Shown one piece after another: positions 39,316 through 47,925 of a stretch of DNA of 64,000 nt. Position 1 is the first letter of the stretch. Each line of letters opens with the position of its first letter. Origin of the DNA: Rhizobiales bacterium 32-66-11 (GTDB lineage: Bacteria > Pseudomonadota > Alphaproteobacteria > Rhizobiales > Xanthobacteraceae). The DNA lies in assembly GCA_002304505.1 (NCBI GenBank), contig NCEH01000026.1, positions 1 to 64,000 of the forward strand, written 5' to 3'. The position numbers were made by a program, and so were the translations under genes. The notes below the pieces were generated by a model that saw only the letters and a program-made list of their open reading frames with translations, ran no database searches and was not told the origin of the DNA.

Positions 39316-40748
39316 CAGGCGCCCCCCGCCTTGAGCTGGGCATGCATGTCGCGGAACACGGCGCGGTCGTCCACCACGCGGCGGGCCTTGAAATCCGTGC
39401 GCGGCAGCGTGCCGCCTTCGACGATCTCCACCACCGCCCGCAGGCCCAGCAGCTTCTGCATGGATCTGGCGATGTCGCCGCGGAATTTCTCCACATGCTC
39501 GCGGCCGAGGGCGAGGGTGACCGCATCGGCCTCCACGCGCAGCACCAGTTCGTCCATGGCGGCTTCGCGGGTGATGACGATCTGATGCTCGCCGCCATAG
39601 CCGGCGGTCTGGTTGAGCACGGAATCGATCTCGCTCGGATAGACGTTCTCGCCGCGGATGGTGAACATGTCGTCGATGCGCCCGAAGATGCCGAGCGGCA
39701 GGCGCGGATAGGTGCGCCCGCAGGGGCTGGGCTCGTCGCTCCACAGCGTGAGATCGCCCGAGGCGAGGCGGATCATGGGCTGGGAGGTGCGCTCCAGATG
39801 GGTATAGACCGGCGTTCCCCGCTCGCCATAGGGCACGCGGCGGAAGGTGCGGGGGTCGCAGACCTCAGTATAGACCACGTCCTGCCAGCACAGCATGCCG
39901 GGGGTCTGTGCTGAGCCGCCCACATGCATCCAGGGCGTCATCTCGGCCATGGAGCCGCTGTCGAACACCTTGGCGCCGTAGAGATCCTCGATCCGGTCCC
40001 GCACGCCGGGAATGGAGGCGCCGGGCTCGCCGGAGAAGAACATCACGCGCAGGCCGAAATCGCGCGGGTTCAGCCCTTCCTTGATCGCGGTTTCCGCGAG
40101 ATGCAGCGCATAGGTGGGCGTGCCGTAGAAGCCGGCCGGCTTCATGGCGGCGAGCCATTGGGCGCAACGCACGCTCATGCCCGGCGCGCCGGCGCCGAAC
40201 GGGAACGCCTTGGCGCCGAGCCGCTCGGCCCCCGCGAGCGCGCCCCAAGAGCCCATATAGAGGCTGAAGATGGCCGCGACGCACACCATGTCGCCCGGCC
40301 GCAGGCCCATGGCCCACATGATGCGGGCATGGGCATTGGCGATGGCGCGCCAATCGTTGCGGCCGATGGCGAAGGCGGTGGGCCGCCCGGTGGTGCCGGA
40401 GGTGCCATGGACGTGGAACACGTCCGCGTCGGGCACGCACAGATAATCGCCGAACGGGGGATGCGCCGCCTGGCTGGCCCGCAGATCCGCCTTGGTGACG
40501 ACCGGGACCTTATCCTCGAAATCTTCCAGCGACTTCAGGTGCGAGGGGTGGAAGCCCGCTTCGTCCCATTTGCGTCGGTAGAACGGCGCGGTTTCATAAG
40601 CATAGGCGCAGACCTGCTGGAGGCGGGCGAGGATCGCCGCGTCGCGGTCTGCGGGATGCATGGTTTCGCGCTTGGCAAACCAATAGCGCGCGTCCGACGG
40701 CGGCAGATAGGTTTCGTCATAGCGCGGCGGGAAGGACCAGTCTTCCAT
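39315..40748 (-). CDS. hcl: 2-Hydroxyisobutyrate-CoA ligase (phenylacetate-CoA-ligase family)
   Basis: A 477-residue AMP-forming acyl-CoA synthetase of the PaaK fold. The ATP motif is HGTSGTTGRPTAF, then FFSGEPGASIPGVRD, SGSMAEMTPWMH and the hinge GRIDDMFTIRGENVYPSEID. A late GTLPRTDFKARRV carries the C-terminal lysine. In hydroxyisobutyrate operons this enzyme activates 2-hydroxyisobutyrate to its CoA ester, and its position here, between hcmB (17 bp gap) and meaH (1 bp overlap), supports that assignment. Family is certain; the substrate is inferred from context. Confidence 0.88.
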   Translation of the reverse strand: MEDWSFPPRYDETYLPPSDARYWFAKRETMHPADRDAAILARLQQVCAYAYETAPFYRRKWDEAGFHPSHLKSLEDFEDKVPVVTKADLRASQAAHPPFGDYLCVPDADVFHVHGTSGTTGRPTAFAIGRNDWRAIANAHARIMWAMGLRPGDMVCVAAIFSLYMGSWGALAGAERLGAKAFPFGAGAPGMSVRCAQWLAAMKPAGFYGTPTYALHLAETAIKEGLNPRDFGLRVMFFSGEPGASIPGVRDRIEDLYGAKVFDSGSMAEMTPWMHVGGSAQTPGMLCWQDVVYTEVCDPRTFRRVPYGERGTPVYTHLERTSQPMIRLASGDLTLWSDEPSPCGRTYPRLPLGIFGRIDDMFTIRGENVYPSEIDSVLNQTAGYGGEHQIVITREAAMDELVLRVEADAVTLALGREHVEKFRGDIARSMQKLLGLRAVVEIVEGGTLPRTDFKARRVVDDRAVFRDMHAQLKAGGA

Positions 40749-40765
40749 GGGACATCCTCCCGCGC

Positions 40766-41173
40766 TCAGCGCGCGCCGCGCTCGGTGACGAGGCGTTCCA
40801 GCGTGGCGACGATGGCGGCGGGCGGGGTGTCCTGGAGCAGGACTTCCTTCACGCCCATCTCCTTCAAGGCGACCACGTCCTCGTCCGGCATGACGCCGCC
40901 GGCGACCACGATCAGGTCGTCCACGCCCTTTTCGCTCAAGAGCTTGAAGATCTTGGGGAAGACCGTGAGCTGCACGCCCGACAGCAGGCTGACGCCGAGC
41001 ACGTCCACGTCCTCCTGGATCGCGGCGGTCACCACTTCTTCCGGCGTGCGGTGGAGGCCGGAATAGATCACGTCCATGCCGGCATCGCGCAAGGTGCGCG
41101 CGACCACCTTCACGCCGCGATCGTGACCGTCGAGTCCCACCTTGGCGAGCAGCACGCGAATGGGTTGAGCCAT
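40766..41173 (-). CDS. hcmB: 2-Hydroxyisobutyryl-CoA mutase, small B12-binding subunit
   Basis: A 135-residue cobalamin-binding domain with the base-off signature DGHDRG (Asp-x-His-x-x-Gly), a downstream GVSLLSGVQL and VVAGGVMPDED. It binds adenosylcobalamin and docks on HcmA. It is the first gene of the minus-strand operon. The ATG at 41171-41173 was chosen over the one six bases upstream because GAGGG lies at proper distance only from it. The divergent gntR gene and a palindrome lie immediately upstream. Confidence 0.92.
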   Translation of the reverse strand: MAQPIRVLLAKVGLDGHDRGVKVVARTLRDAGMDVIYSGLHRTPEEVVTAAIQEDVDVLGVSLLSGVQLTVFPKIFKLLSEKGVDDLIVVAGGVMPDEDVVALKEMGVKEVLLQDTPPAAIVATLERLVTERGAR

Positions 41174-41192
41174 TTCCATCCCTCGTTCATTA

Positions 41193-41215
41193 TTGAATTC
41201 TGAATTCCGAGTTCA
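41193..41215. promoter_or_regulatory. Candidate GntR operator in the hcmB-gntR promoter
   Basis: TTGAATTC is followed by TGAATTCCGAGTTCA (41201-41215), a 15-bp inverted repeat with one mismatch, in the 76-bp gap between two divergent genes. The same core appears as a perfect palindrome at 31238-31252. The adjacent GntR protein is the obvious candidate to bind here and regulate the hcm operon and itself. Confidence 0.6.
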
Positions 41216-41249
41216 ACAAACGGTCGCAGGTTCCCGGGAGATGGTCAAG

Positions 41250-41945
41250 ATGGAAAACGGCAGGCACACGGGATATGCAGACTTCATGGAATCTCTGGCC
41301 GCACCGAAACGCCTGGTCGAACAGACCTACGAGGTCATCCTCGACGCCATCTGCGACGGCACCCTCAAGCCGGGGGAGCGCCTGACGCAGGAGGACATCG
41401 CCGCGCGCCTCAATGTCTCGCGCCAGCCGGTGACCCATGCGCTGGTCATCCTGCGGTCCCAGGGCTTCGTCATCGAATCCGGCAAGCGCGGGGTGTCCGT
41501 GGCGCCGGTGCAGCCGGAATTATTGAAGGCGATCTACGAATTCCGCTCCGCCGTGGAGCCGCTGGCGGCGGAACTCGCCACCGCCAATCTCAAGCCCGAG
41601 CACATCCGCAAGGGGCGGGACCTGGTGGTGCACGGGCGCAACCTGGTGCTCGCCAACGACCAGAAGGGCGTGGTCCATGCGGACATGGAGTTCCACTCCT
41701 TCATCTATGATCTCTCGGCCAATCCGCTGGTGATCGATACGATGCGCCTCAATTGGCAGCATCTGCGCCGCGCCATGGGGGAAATTCTCTCCTTCCCCGG
41801 CCTCTCGATCCGGGTGTGGCGCGAGCATGAGGAGATTCTGGAAGCCATGATCCGTGGCGAGGCGAAAGTCGCGGCCGAGCTCATGCGCAACCATCTGGTG
41901 GGCGCCTATCGCCGGGTGATGATGGGCGAGAAGGACCTGACCTGA
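41250..41945 (+). CDS. GntR-family (FCD/FadR subgroup) regulator, probable regulator of the hcm operon
   Basis: A 231-residue regulator. Residues about 20-85 form a winged helix (TYEVILDAICDGTLKPGERL, then DIAARLNVSRQPVTHAL). An FCD helical ligand domain follows (about 95-215), with EFRSAVEPLAAEL and the metal-ligand-type residues of HADMEFHSFIYDL and REHEEILEAM. FCD regulators often bind organic acids. It is divergent from hcmB with a palindromic site between. GGGAG abuts the ATG at 41241, so ATG 41250, nine bases on, is preferred. Confidence 0.88.
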   Translation: MENGRHTGYADFMESLAAPKRLVEQTYEVILDAICDGTLKPGERLTQEDIAARLNVSRQPVTHALVILRSQGFVIESGKRGVSVAPVQPELLKAIYEFRSAVEPLAAELATANLKPEHIRKGRDLVVHGRNLVLANDQKGVVHADMEFHSFIYDLSANPLVIDTMRLNWQHLRRAMGEILSFPGLSIRVWREHEEILEAMIRGEAKVAAELMRNHLVGAYRRVMMGEKDLT

Positions 41946-42147
41946 GAGCGCGCACGCGCCGCCTAAAAGACAGGCATGCGCCCCTCTTCGCGGCCGCGCG
42001 AACCCTGTCGCGCAGAGCGGGTGAAGCGGCTTCCGACGCCATGGCCGGGCGTGTCCCGGGCGTGACGGTCATCCTAACCACCATCCCTCCGGGCACGCCG
42101 ATTGCATGCACCGGCGCAAACCGATCCGACCCCAACGGAAGTTTGAC

Positions 42148-43401
42148 ATGGCGAATTTGACGATCGACGGCGACCGCCTCTGGGCCGCGCTGATGGAAAC
42201 CGCGCGTTTCGGCGGCACCGAGAAGGGCGGCATCAACCGCCTCACCCTGACCGAGGAGGACCGCCAGGTCCGCGACTGGTTCAAGGACGCCTGCATCGCC
42301 GCCGGCTGCACCGTTTCCGTGGACGAAGCCGGCAATATGTTCGCCCGCCGACCCGGCCGCGATAATTCCCTTCCCCCCATCTGCATCGGCTCGCATCTCG
42401 ATACCCAGCCCACCGGCGGCAAGTTCGACGGCGTGCTGGGCGTGCTGGCGGGGCTCGAAGTGCTGCGCGCGCTCCAGGCCAGCGGCTACGAGACGCTGGC
42501 GCCCATCGAGGTCATCAACTGGACCAATGAGGAAGGCTCCCGCTTCGCCCCCGCCATGCTGGCCTCGGGGGGCTTCGCCGGAGTGTTCGAGAAAGACTAT
42601 GTGATGGACCAGCGCGACCGCGAGGGCATCCGCTTCGGCGATGCGCTGGACGCCATCGGCTATCGCGGCGACAAGCCGCTCGGCGGCCATCCCATGTCGG
42701 CCATGTTCGAACTGCACATCGAGCAGGGTCCGATCCTCGAGGCCGAGGGCAAGACCATCGGCGTCGTCACCGGCGTGCAGGGCATCCGCTGGTACGAGGC
42801 GACGATCACCGGGGTCGAGTCCCACGCCGGAACCACGCCCATGTCCCGCCGCAAGGATGCGCTGCTGGGCGCGGCGAAGGTGGTGGAGATCGTCAATGCG
42901 GTGGGCCTCGCCCATCCCCCGCTGGCGGTGGCAACGGTCGGGCTCATGGAAGTGAAGCCCAATTCGCGCAATGTCATCCCCGGCGAAGTCTTCCTCACCA
43001 TCGAGTTGCGCCATCCCGACCAGGAGGTGCTCGACACGATGCATGCGGAGCTGTGCGCGCAGATCGAGGCGGCGATGTCCGCGCTCGGCCTGACCCTTCA
43101 TCTCGACTGCATCCTGAATGCCCCGCCGGTGCATTTCGACGAAACCCTGGTCTCCACCATTCGCGCGGCGGCGGAGACGCTGGGCTATGGGCATCGCGAC
43201 ATCGTCTCGGGCGCCGGGCACGACGCCGCCTATGTGGCCCGCGTCGCGCCCACCACCATGGTGTTCGTGCCCTGCAAGGACGGCATCAGCCACAATGAGG
43301 CGGAAGACACCTCCCCGGCCGATTGCGCCGCCGGCGCGGCGGTGCTGCTGAACGCGGTGCTCGCCTTCGACGCCCGGCTGGAGGCGCAGGCGAAGGGATA
43401 A
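42148..43401 (+). CDS. M20-family amidohydrolase (beta-ureidopropionase / N-carbamoyl-L-amino-acid hydrolase type)
   Basis: A 417-residue dinuclear metallohydrolase of the HydC/AmaB/UAH family, which cleaves N-carbamoyl amino acids, beta-ureidopropionate or allantoate-derived ureides. Metal-site motifs are GSHLDTQPTGGKFDG, NWTNEEGSRFAPAM and ELHIEQGP, then GISHNEAEDTSPAD at the end. GVESHAGTTPM belongs to the dimerisation lid. It follows gntR on the same strand after about 200 bp with its own probable promoter. The exact substrate is open. Nearby creatininase and ureohydrolase genes fit a general taste for guanidino or ureido compounds. Confidence 0.88.
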   Translation: MANLTIDGDRLWAALMETARFGGTEKGGINRLTLTEEDRQVRDWFKDACIAAGCTVSVDEAGNMFARRPGRDNSLPPICIGSHLDTQPTGGKFDGVLGVLAGLEVLRALQASGYETLAPIEVINWTNEEGSRFAPAMLASGGFAGVFEKDYVMDQRDREGIRFGDALDAIGYRGDKPLGGHPMSAMFELHIEQGPILEAEGKTIGVVTGVQGIRWYEATITGVESHAGTTPMSRRKDALLGAAKVVEIVNAVGLAHPPLAVATVGLMEVKPNSRNVIPGEVFLTIELRHPDQEVLDTMHAELCAQIEAAMSALGLTLHLDCILNAPPVHFDETLVSTIRAAAETLGYGHRDIVSGAGHDAAYVARVAPTTMVFVPCKDGISHNEAEDTSPADCAAGAAVLLNAVLAFDARLEAQAKG

Positions 43402-43427
43402 TTCGCTGGTCCGTGGGGTGAAATTCG

Positions 43428-43463
43428 TTCGTCGCCGAAGTCTGCAGCGAATTCGGCGACGAA
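43428..43463 (+). terminator. Hairpin after the amidohydrolase
   Basis: TTCGTCGCCGAA and TTCGGCGACGAA form a perfect 12-bp inverted repeat with a 12-base spacer, beginning 27 bases after the stop codon. A second small hairpin (GGTTTCGT/ACGAAACC) lies shortly before 43510. No T-tract follows, so the role as a terminator is likely but not certain. Confidence 0.5.
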
Positions 43464-43522
43464 ATTCACGTCAATCGAAAGTCATTGGCGGTTTCGTTCT
43501 CACGAAACCCGTATTCGTCCGC

Positions 43523-43556
43523 GGCCCTTTATGTTTCACGTGAAACATAAAGGGCC
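43523..43556. other. 34-bp perfect palindrome containing a consensus parS site
   Basis: The central 16 bases (43532-43547) read TGTTTCACGTGAAACA, identical to the consensus parS sequence bound by chromosomal ParB proteins. Nine extra base pairs of perfect dyad extend on each side (GGCCCTTTA on the left). It lies between two convergent genes, where a terminator is also expected, so it may do both jobs. Chromosomal parS sites cluster near the replication origin; no parAB or dnaA gene is in the window. Confidence 0.65.
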
Positions 43557-43583
43557 TGAAACCTTTGCAATCCCTTGTTTTCG

Positions 43584-45425
43584 TCAGGCCGCCGTGAGCG
43601 AGAAGATGCTCGCCCCGGTATCCGCCGTCCCAACCGCATTTCGGAACGGCGCAAACAATTCCCGGCCCACATTGACGTGGGAGTCCGAGAGATCCTCCTG
43701 TGCCGGTGCGCGGGCGGCCCATTCCTCCGCCTCCACCAGCACCGTGAGATGCCCGGCGACGCCGTCGAGCCGCACCAGGTCGCCATCGCGGATCTTGCCG
43801 ATCGGCCCGCCGGCGGCTGCCTCCGGGGTCACGTGGATGGCCGAGGGCACCTTGCCCGAGGCGCCGGACATGCGCCCGTCGGTGACCAGCGCCACCTTTT
43901 GCCCGCGATCCTGCAAAACACCGAGCGGCGGCAGCAGCTTGTGCAATTCCGGCATGCCATTGGCCTTGGGCCCCTGGAACCGCACGACGGCGACGAAATC
44001 CCCCGTGAGGCTGCCGGCCTTGAACGCGGCCTGCAACGCCTCCTGGGAATGGAACACGCGGGCGGGTGCCTCGATCACATGCCGCTCCGGCGCCACCGCC
44101 GAGGTCTTGATGACCGCGCGGCCGAGATTGCCGTCCAGCACCTTCAGCCCGCCGGTGGGCTGGAACGCGCGGGAGACCGGGCGAAGCACCGCTTCATCCC
44201 CGCTCGCCGCCGTGGCGTCGCGCCACACCAAAGCGCCGTTTTCATCCAGGCCCGGCTCGGCCGTATAGCCGGAAAGCCCGGTGCCCCACACGGTTTCCAC
44301 ATCCTCGTGCAGCAGCCCTGCGGAGAGCAGTTCGCGGATCACGAAGCCCATGCCGCCCGCGGCGTGGAAATGGTTCACGTCCGCCTTGCCGTTGGGATAG
44401 ACGCGGGTGAGCTGCGGCACCACGTCCGCAAGGTCCGAGAAATCGTTCCAGGTCAGCACGATGCCCGCCGCCGCCGCCATGGCGACGATATGGAGCGTGT
44501 GGTTGGTGGAGCCGCCGGTCGCGTGCAGGCCGACCACGCCGTTCACGAACGCCTTCTCGTCCAGCATCCGCCCGAGCGGGGTGTAGTGATTGCCGAGCGC
44601 GCTGTTGGCGAGCGCGCGCCTTGTCCCCTCGCGGGTCAGCGCATCGCGCAGCGGCGTGTTGGGATTGACGAAGGAGGCGCCGGGCAGATGCACGCCCATG
44701 ATTTCCATCATCATCTGGTTGGTGTTGGCGGTGCCGTAGAAAGTGCAGGTGCCGGGGCCGTGGTAGGATTTGGACTCCGCCTCCAGCAGCGCGTCGCGGC
44801 CGATCTTCCCTTCGGCGAACAATTGGCGGATGCGGGATTTCTCGTCGTTCGGCAGGCCCGAGGTCATGGGTCCGCTCGGAATGAACACCGCCGGCAGATG
44901 GCCGAACGAGAGCGCCCCGATGATCAGGCCGGGCACGATCTTGTCGCAGATGCCGAGGAACACAGCGGCATCGAAAGTCTGGTGCGAGAGCGCCACCGCC
45001 GTGGAAAGCGCGATCACCTCGCGGGAGAACAGGGACAGCTCCATGCCCGCTTCCCCTTGCGTGACCCCGTCGCACATGGCCGGCACCCCGCCCGCCACCT
45101 GCGCCACCCCGCCCACGTCGCGGGCGGCTTCGCGGATCAGTTCGGGGAAGCGCTCATAGGGCTGGTGGGCGCTGAGCATGTCGTTATAGGCGGTCACAAT
45201 CGCGAGATTTCCGCCCTCCCCGCTCCGCAGCTCGGCCTTGTCGCCGGGCAGGCAGGCGGCAAATCCATGGGCCTGGTTGGCGCATCCGAGCGCGCGGCGG
45301 CGCGGGCCGGCCTCTCCGGCGGCGGCGATGCGGTCCAGATAACGCGCGCGGCTGTCGCGGCTGCGCTCAGCAATGCGCTGCGTCACCTCGCCGATGCGGG
45401 CATTGAGAGTGGCTTGGGCGGTCAT
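43584..45425 (-). CDS. edd: 6-Phosphogluconate dehydratase (Entner-Doudoroff)
   Basis: A 613-residue iron-sulfur dehydratase of the IlvD/Edd family. It converts 6-phosphogluconate to 2-keto-3-deoxy-6-phosphogluconate. Signatures are [44 protein letters not shown] with a cluster cysteine, [14 protein letters not shown] and TGGSTNH. The start is supported by AGGAGG seven bases before the ATG. The partner aldolase Eda is not next to it. The gene is convergent with the amidohydrolase and divergent from the dehydrogenase at 45572. Confidence 0.92.
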   Translation of the reverse strand: MTAQATLNARIGEVTQRIAERSRDSRARYLDRIAAAGEAGPRRRALGCANQAHGFAACLPGDKAELRSGEGGNLAIVTAYNDMLSAHQPYERFPELIREAARDVGGVAQVAGGVPAMCDGVTQGEAGMELSLFSREVIALSTAVALSHQTFDAAVFLGICDKIVPGLIIGALSFGHLPAVFIPSGPMTSGLPNDEKSRIRQLFAEGKIGRDALLEAESKSYHGPGTCTFYGTANTNQMMMEIMGVHLPGASFVNPNTPLRDALTREGTRRALANSALGNHYTPLGRMLDEKAFVNGVVGLHATGGSTNHTLHIVAMAAAAGIVLTWNDFSDLADVVPQLTRVYPNGKADVNHFHAAGGMGFVIRELLSAGLLHEDVETVWGTGLSGYTAEPGLDENGALVWRDATAASGDEAVLRPVSRAFQPTGGLKVLDGNLGRAVIKTSAVAPERHVIEAPARVFHSQEALQAAFKAGSLTGDFVAVVRFQGPKANGMPELHKLLPPLGVLQDRGQKVALVTDGRMSGASGKVPSAIHVTPEAAAGGPIGKIRDGDLVRLDGVAGHLTVLVEAEEWAARAPAQEDLSDSHVNVGRELFAPFRNAVGTADTGASIFSLTAA

Positions 45426-45571
45426 GGGGACCTCCTGGCTGGCGGGTGGGGGATGGGCGGAACACCGCGACGGTCCCGGCGCGATCCGATTCAAGGACAG
45501 ACATTGCCATTTTAGCCTCGAAGCCGGATCAAGGGCATCCGCAACACATGCGCCCGATAGCGAGCATTTCA

Positions 45572-46543
45572 ATGACAGAACCCGCCCCCGCCCGCGTCGC
45601 CGTCCTCGATGATTACCAGAACGTGGCCGCCGCCATGGCCGATTGGGATAAGCTGAAGCCCGGCGCCGAGGCGGTCTTCTTCCACGATCACGTGGCCGAC
45701 CTGGACCGCCTCGCCGCCCGCCTTCAGCCGTTCGACGCGCTGGTCCTCACGCGCGAGCGCACGCCGGTGGACGCGGCGCTGATCGCCCGGCTGCCGAATC
45801 TCAAGCTCATCACCACCATCGGCCTGTGGAATGCCTCCATCGATATCGCGGCGGCGCAGGCGCGCGGCATCGTCGTGAGCGGGACCGCCGGCGGCGAGCC
45901 CCATGCGACCCCCGCGCTCACCTGGGCGCTGGTGCTGGCGGTGACGCGCGGCCTGCATCTTGAGGCCGCCTCCGTGCGCGCCGGCGGCTGGCAAGTCGGC
46001 CTCGGCATGGACATCGCCGGCAAGACGCTGGGCGTGCTCGGCCTCGGGCGCATCGGCGCGGAAGTGGCGAAGTTCGGCCAGGCCTTCGGCATGAAGGTCA
46101 TCGCCTGGAGCCAGAATCTCACCGCCGAGCGGGCGGCCGAATGCGGGGTGGAACGGGTGGAGAAGGACGAATTGTTCGCCCGCGCCGACGTGCTCACCAT
46201 CCACCTCAAGCTCGGCGCCCGCACCCAGGATCTCGTCGGCGCGGCGGAACTCGGACAGATGAAGCCAACGGCCTTCCTGGTGAACACCGCGCGCGGGCCC
46301 ATCGTCTCCGAGCCGGCCCTGGTGGAAGCGCTGATGCAGCGGCGGATCGCCGGCGCGGCGCTCGACGTGTTCGACACCGAGCCGCTGGCGATGGATCATC
46401 CGTTCCGGTTTTTGCCCAATGTGCTGGCGACGCCGCACATCGGCTATGTTACGGAAAACACCTATCGCATGGCCTTCCCGCAGATCGTCGAAGACATCGC
46501 CGCCTGGCAGCGCGGCGCGCCGATCCGCGTGCTAGAGGGCTGA
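45572..46543 (+). CDS. D-2-hydroxyacid dehydrogenase (NAD-binding)
   Basis: A 323-residue oxidoreductase of the D-isomer 2-hydroxyacid dehydrogenase family. The NAD motif is [14 protein letters not shown]. The catalytic residues lie in [10 protein letters not shown] (Arg), DVFDTEPL (Glu) and [11 protein letters not shown] (His). Relatives reduce glyoxylate, hydroxypyruvate or phosphoglycerate, and the sequence does not settle which. The ATG at 45572 was preferred to 45548 because the domain begins right after it. The stop codon lies inside a terminator-like hairpin. It is divergent from edd. Confidence 0.87.
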   Translation: MTEPAPARVAVLDDYQNVAAAMADWDKLKPGAEAVFFHDHVADLDRLAARLQPFDALVLTRERTPVDAALIARLPNLKLITTIGLWNASIDIAAAQARGIVVSGTAGGEPHATPALTWALVLAVTRGLHLEAASVRAGGWQVGLGMDIAGKTLGVLGLGRIGAEVAKFGQAFGMKVIAWSQNLTAERAAECGVERVEKDELFARADVLTIHLKLGARTQDLVGAAELGQMKPTAFLVNTARGPIVSEPALVEALMQRRIAGAALDVFDTEPLAMDHPFRFLPNVLATPHIGYVTENTYRMAFPQIVEDIAAWQRGAPIRVLEG

Positions 46544-46632
46544 ATCGCCCTCTAGCTTTGTGAATAGAGGCGGATTCACTGCCCATTTTGCATCGCCTTG
46601 GGCGATTCAATATGGGCAGATCCGGCTCTAGC
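46532..46632. repeat. Nested palindromic element after the dehydrogenase gene
   Basis: First, CTAGAGGGC and GCCCTCTAG (46532-46555) form a perfect 9-bp hairpin whose loop begins with the stop codon. Next, a larger element at about 46563-46632 has an outer imperfect stem (TAGAGGCGGAT with ATCCGGCTCTA), a middle perfect stem CTGCCCAT/ATGGGCAG and an inner stem ATCGCC/GGCGAT. The first hairpin is a probable terminator. The second resembles a mobile extragenic palindrome. Confidence 0.6.
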
Positions 46633-46723
46633 GCCCTGAGATAGGCCATCAGCCGGCGGGACACACCGCCGGGAAAACACGGGCCCCCTTCGCAGCCCGG
46701 ACTTGTGGGAGGAAAAGAGCATC

Positions 46724-47923
46724 ATGCTCTATGATTTCATCATCATCGGGGGTGGCATCGTCGGCCTCTCGACGGCGCGGGAAATCCTGCGCCGCCGGCC
46801 CGGCGCGGGTGTGCTGTTGTTGGAAAAAGAAGGCGGCCTCGCGCGCCATCAGACCGGACACAATAGCGGCGTGATCCATGCCGGCATCTATTATGCCCCC
46901 GGCAGCTTCAAGGCCGAGCTGTGCCGCATCGGCGCCCAGGCGACCAAGAATTTCTGCCGCGCCCACACCATCCCCTTCGAGACCTGCGGCAAGCTGCTGG
47001 TGGCAACCGATGCCGAGGAACTGGCGCGCATGGATGCGCTCTACCTGCGCGCCGCCTCGAACGGCGTGGAGGTGGAGCGGCTGGACGGGGCCGAGCTGCG
47101 GCGGCGCGAACCCAACATCACCGGCATCGGCGGCCTGTTCGTGCCCTCCACCGGCATCGTCGATTACAAGCAGGTCTGCGCCGCCCTGGCCCGCGAGATC
47201 GAGGCCGCCGGCGGCACCATCCTGCTGGGGGCGAAGGTGGACGCGATCCGCGAGGGAGCGGAAGACGTGGAGGTGCGCAGCGGCGGCGTCACCCATCGCG
47301 GCAAGATGCTGGTGGCCTGCGCCGGCCTGCAGTCGGACCGCATCGCGCGCCTGGCGGGGCTCAAGGTCACGCACCGCATCGTGCCGTTCCGGGGCGAATA
47401 TTATCGCCTGCCGCCGAGCCGCAATTCCATCGTCAAGCACCTGATCTATCCGGTGCCGGACCCCACCTTGCCGTTCCTCGGCATCCACCTCACCCGCATG
47501 ATCGACGGCTCGGTGACGGTCGGCCCCAATGCGGTGCTCGGCATGGCGCGCGAGGGCTATCCCAAGCTCTCGGTGAACGCGGCCGATCTCGCCGATACCC
47601 TCACCTTCCCCGGCTTCTGGCGCACGCTCGCCAATAATCCGCGCGCGGCGATCAAGGAGCTGAAGAATTCCCTCCTGCCCGCCGGCTATCTGGAGCAATG
47701 CCGCAAATATTGCCCGGACCTGACCATGGCGGACCTCCAGCCCTATGAGGCCGGCATCCGCGCCCAGGCGGTGCTCGCCGACGGCACGCTGGTGCACGAC
47801 TTCCTGTTCGAGCAGACGCCCCGCTCGCTGCATGTGTGCAACGCCCCCTCCCCCGCCGCCACCGCCGCTCTGCCCATCGGCGAGATGATCGCCGACAAGC
47901 TCATGGGTGCACGGGCGGCCTGA
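46724..47923 (+). CDS. lhgO: L-2-hydroxyglutarate oxidase
   Basis: A 399-residue FAD-dependent oxidoreductase of the DAO family, closest by motif to L-2-hydroxyglutarate oxidase (LhgO/YgaF). The FAD motif is DFIIIGGGIVGLSTA. GHNSGVIHAGIYYAPGS near residue 45 is the hallmark of the family, with the later PFRGEYYRL and VGPNAVLG. It oxidises L-2-hydroxyglutarate to 2-oxoglutarate and passes electrons to the quinone pool. GGGAGGAAAAG precedes the ATG at 46724. It is convergent with the ureohydrolase gene, with two bases between stop codons. Confidence 0.88.
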   Translation: MLYDFIIIGGGIVGLSTAREILRRRPGAGVLLLEKEGGLARHQTGHNSGVIHAGIYYAPGSFKAELCRIGAQATKNFCRAHTIPFETCGKLLVATDAEELARMDALYLRAASNGVEVERLDGAELRRREPNITGIGGLFVPSTGIVDYKQVCAALAREIEAAGGTILLGAKVDAIREGAEDVEVRSGGVTHRGKMLVACAGLQSDRIARLAGLKVTHRIVPFRGEYYRLPPSRNSIVKHLIYPVPDPTLPFLGIHLTRMIDGSVTVGPNAVLGMAREGYPKLSVNAADLADTLTFPGFWRTLANNPRAAIKELKNSLLPAGYLEQCRKYCPDLTMADLQPYEAGIRAQAVLADGTLVHDFLFEQTPRSLHVCNAPSPAATAALPIGEMIADKLMGARAA

Positions 47924-47925
47924 AC

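Noticed and set aside
43584..45425. Dihydroxy-acid dehydratase (IlvD) as the identity of this gene
   Set aside because: The 613-residue length and motifs such as [15 protein letters not shown] and [14 protein letters not shown] match 6-phosphogluconate dehydratase better.
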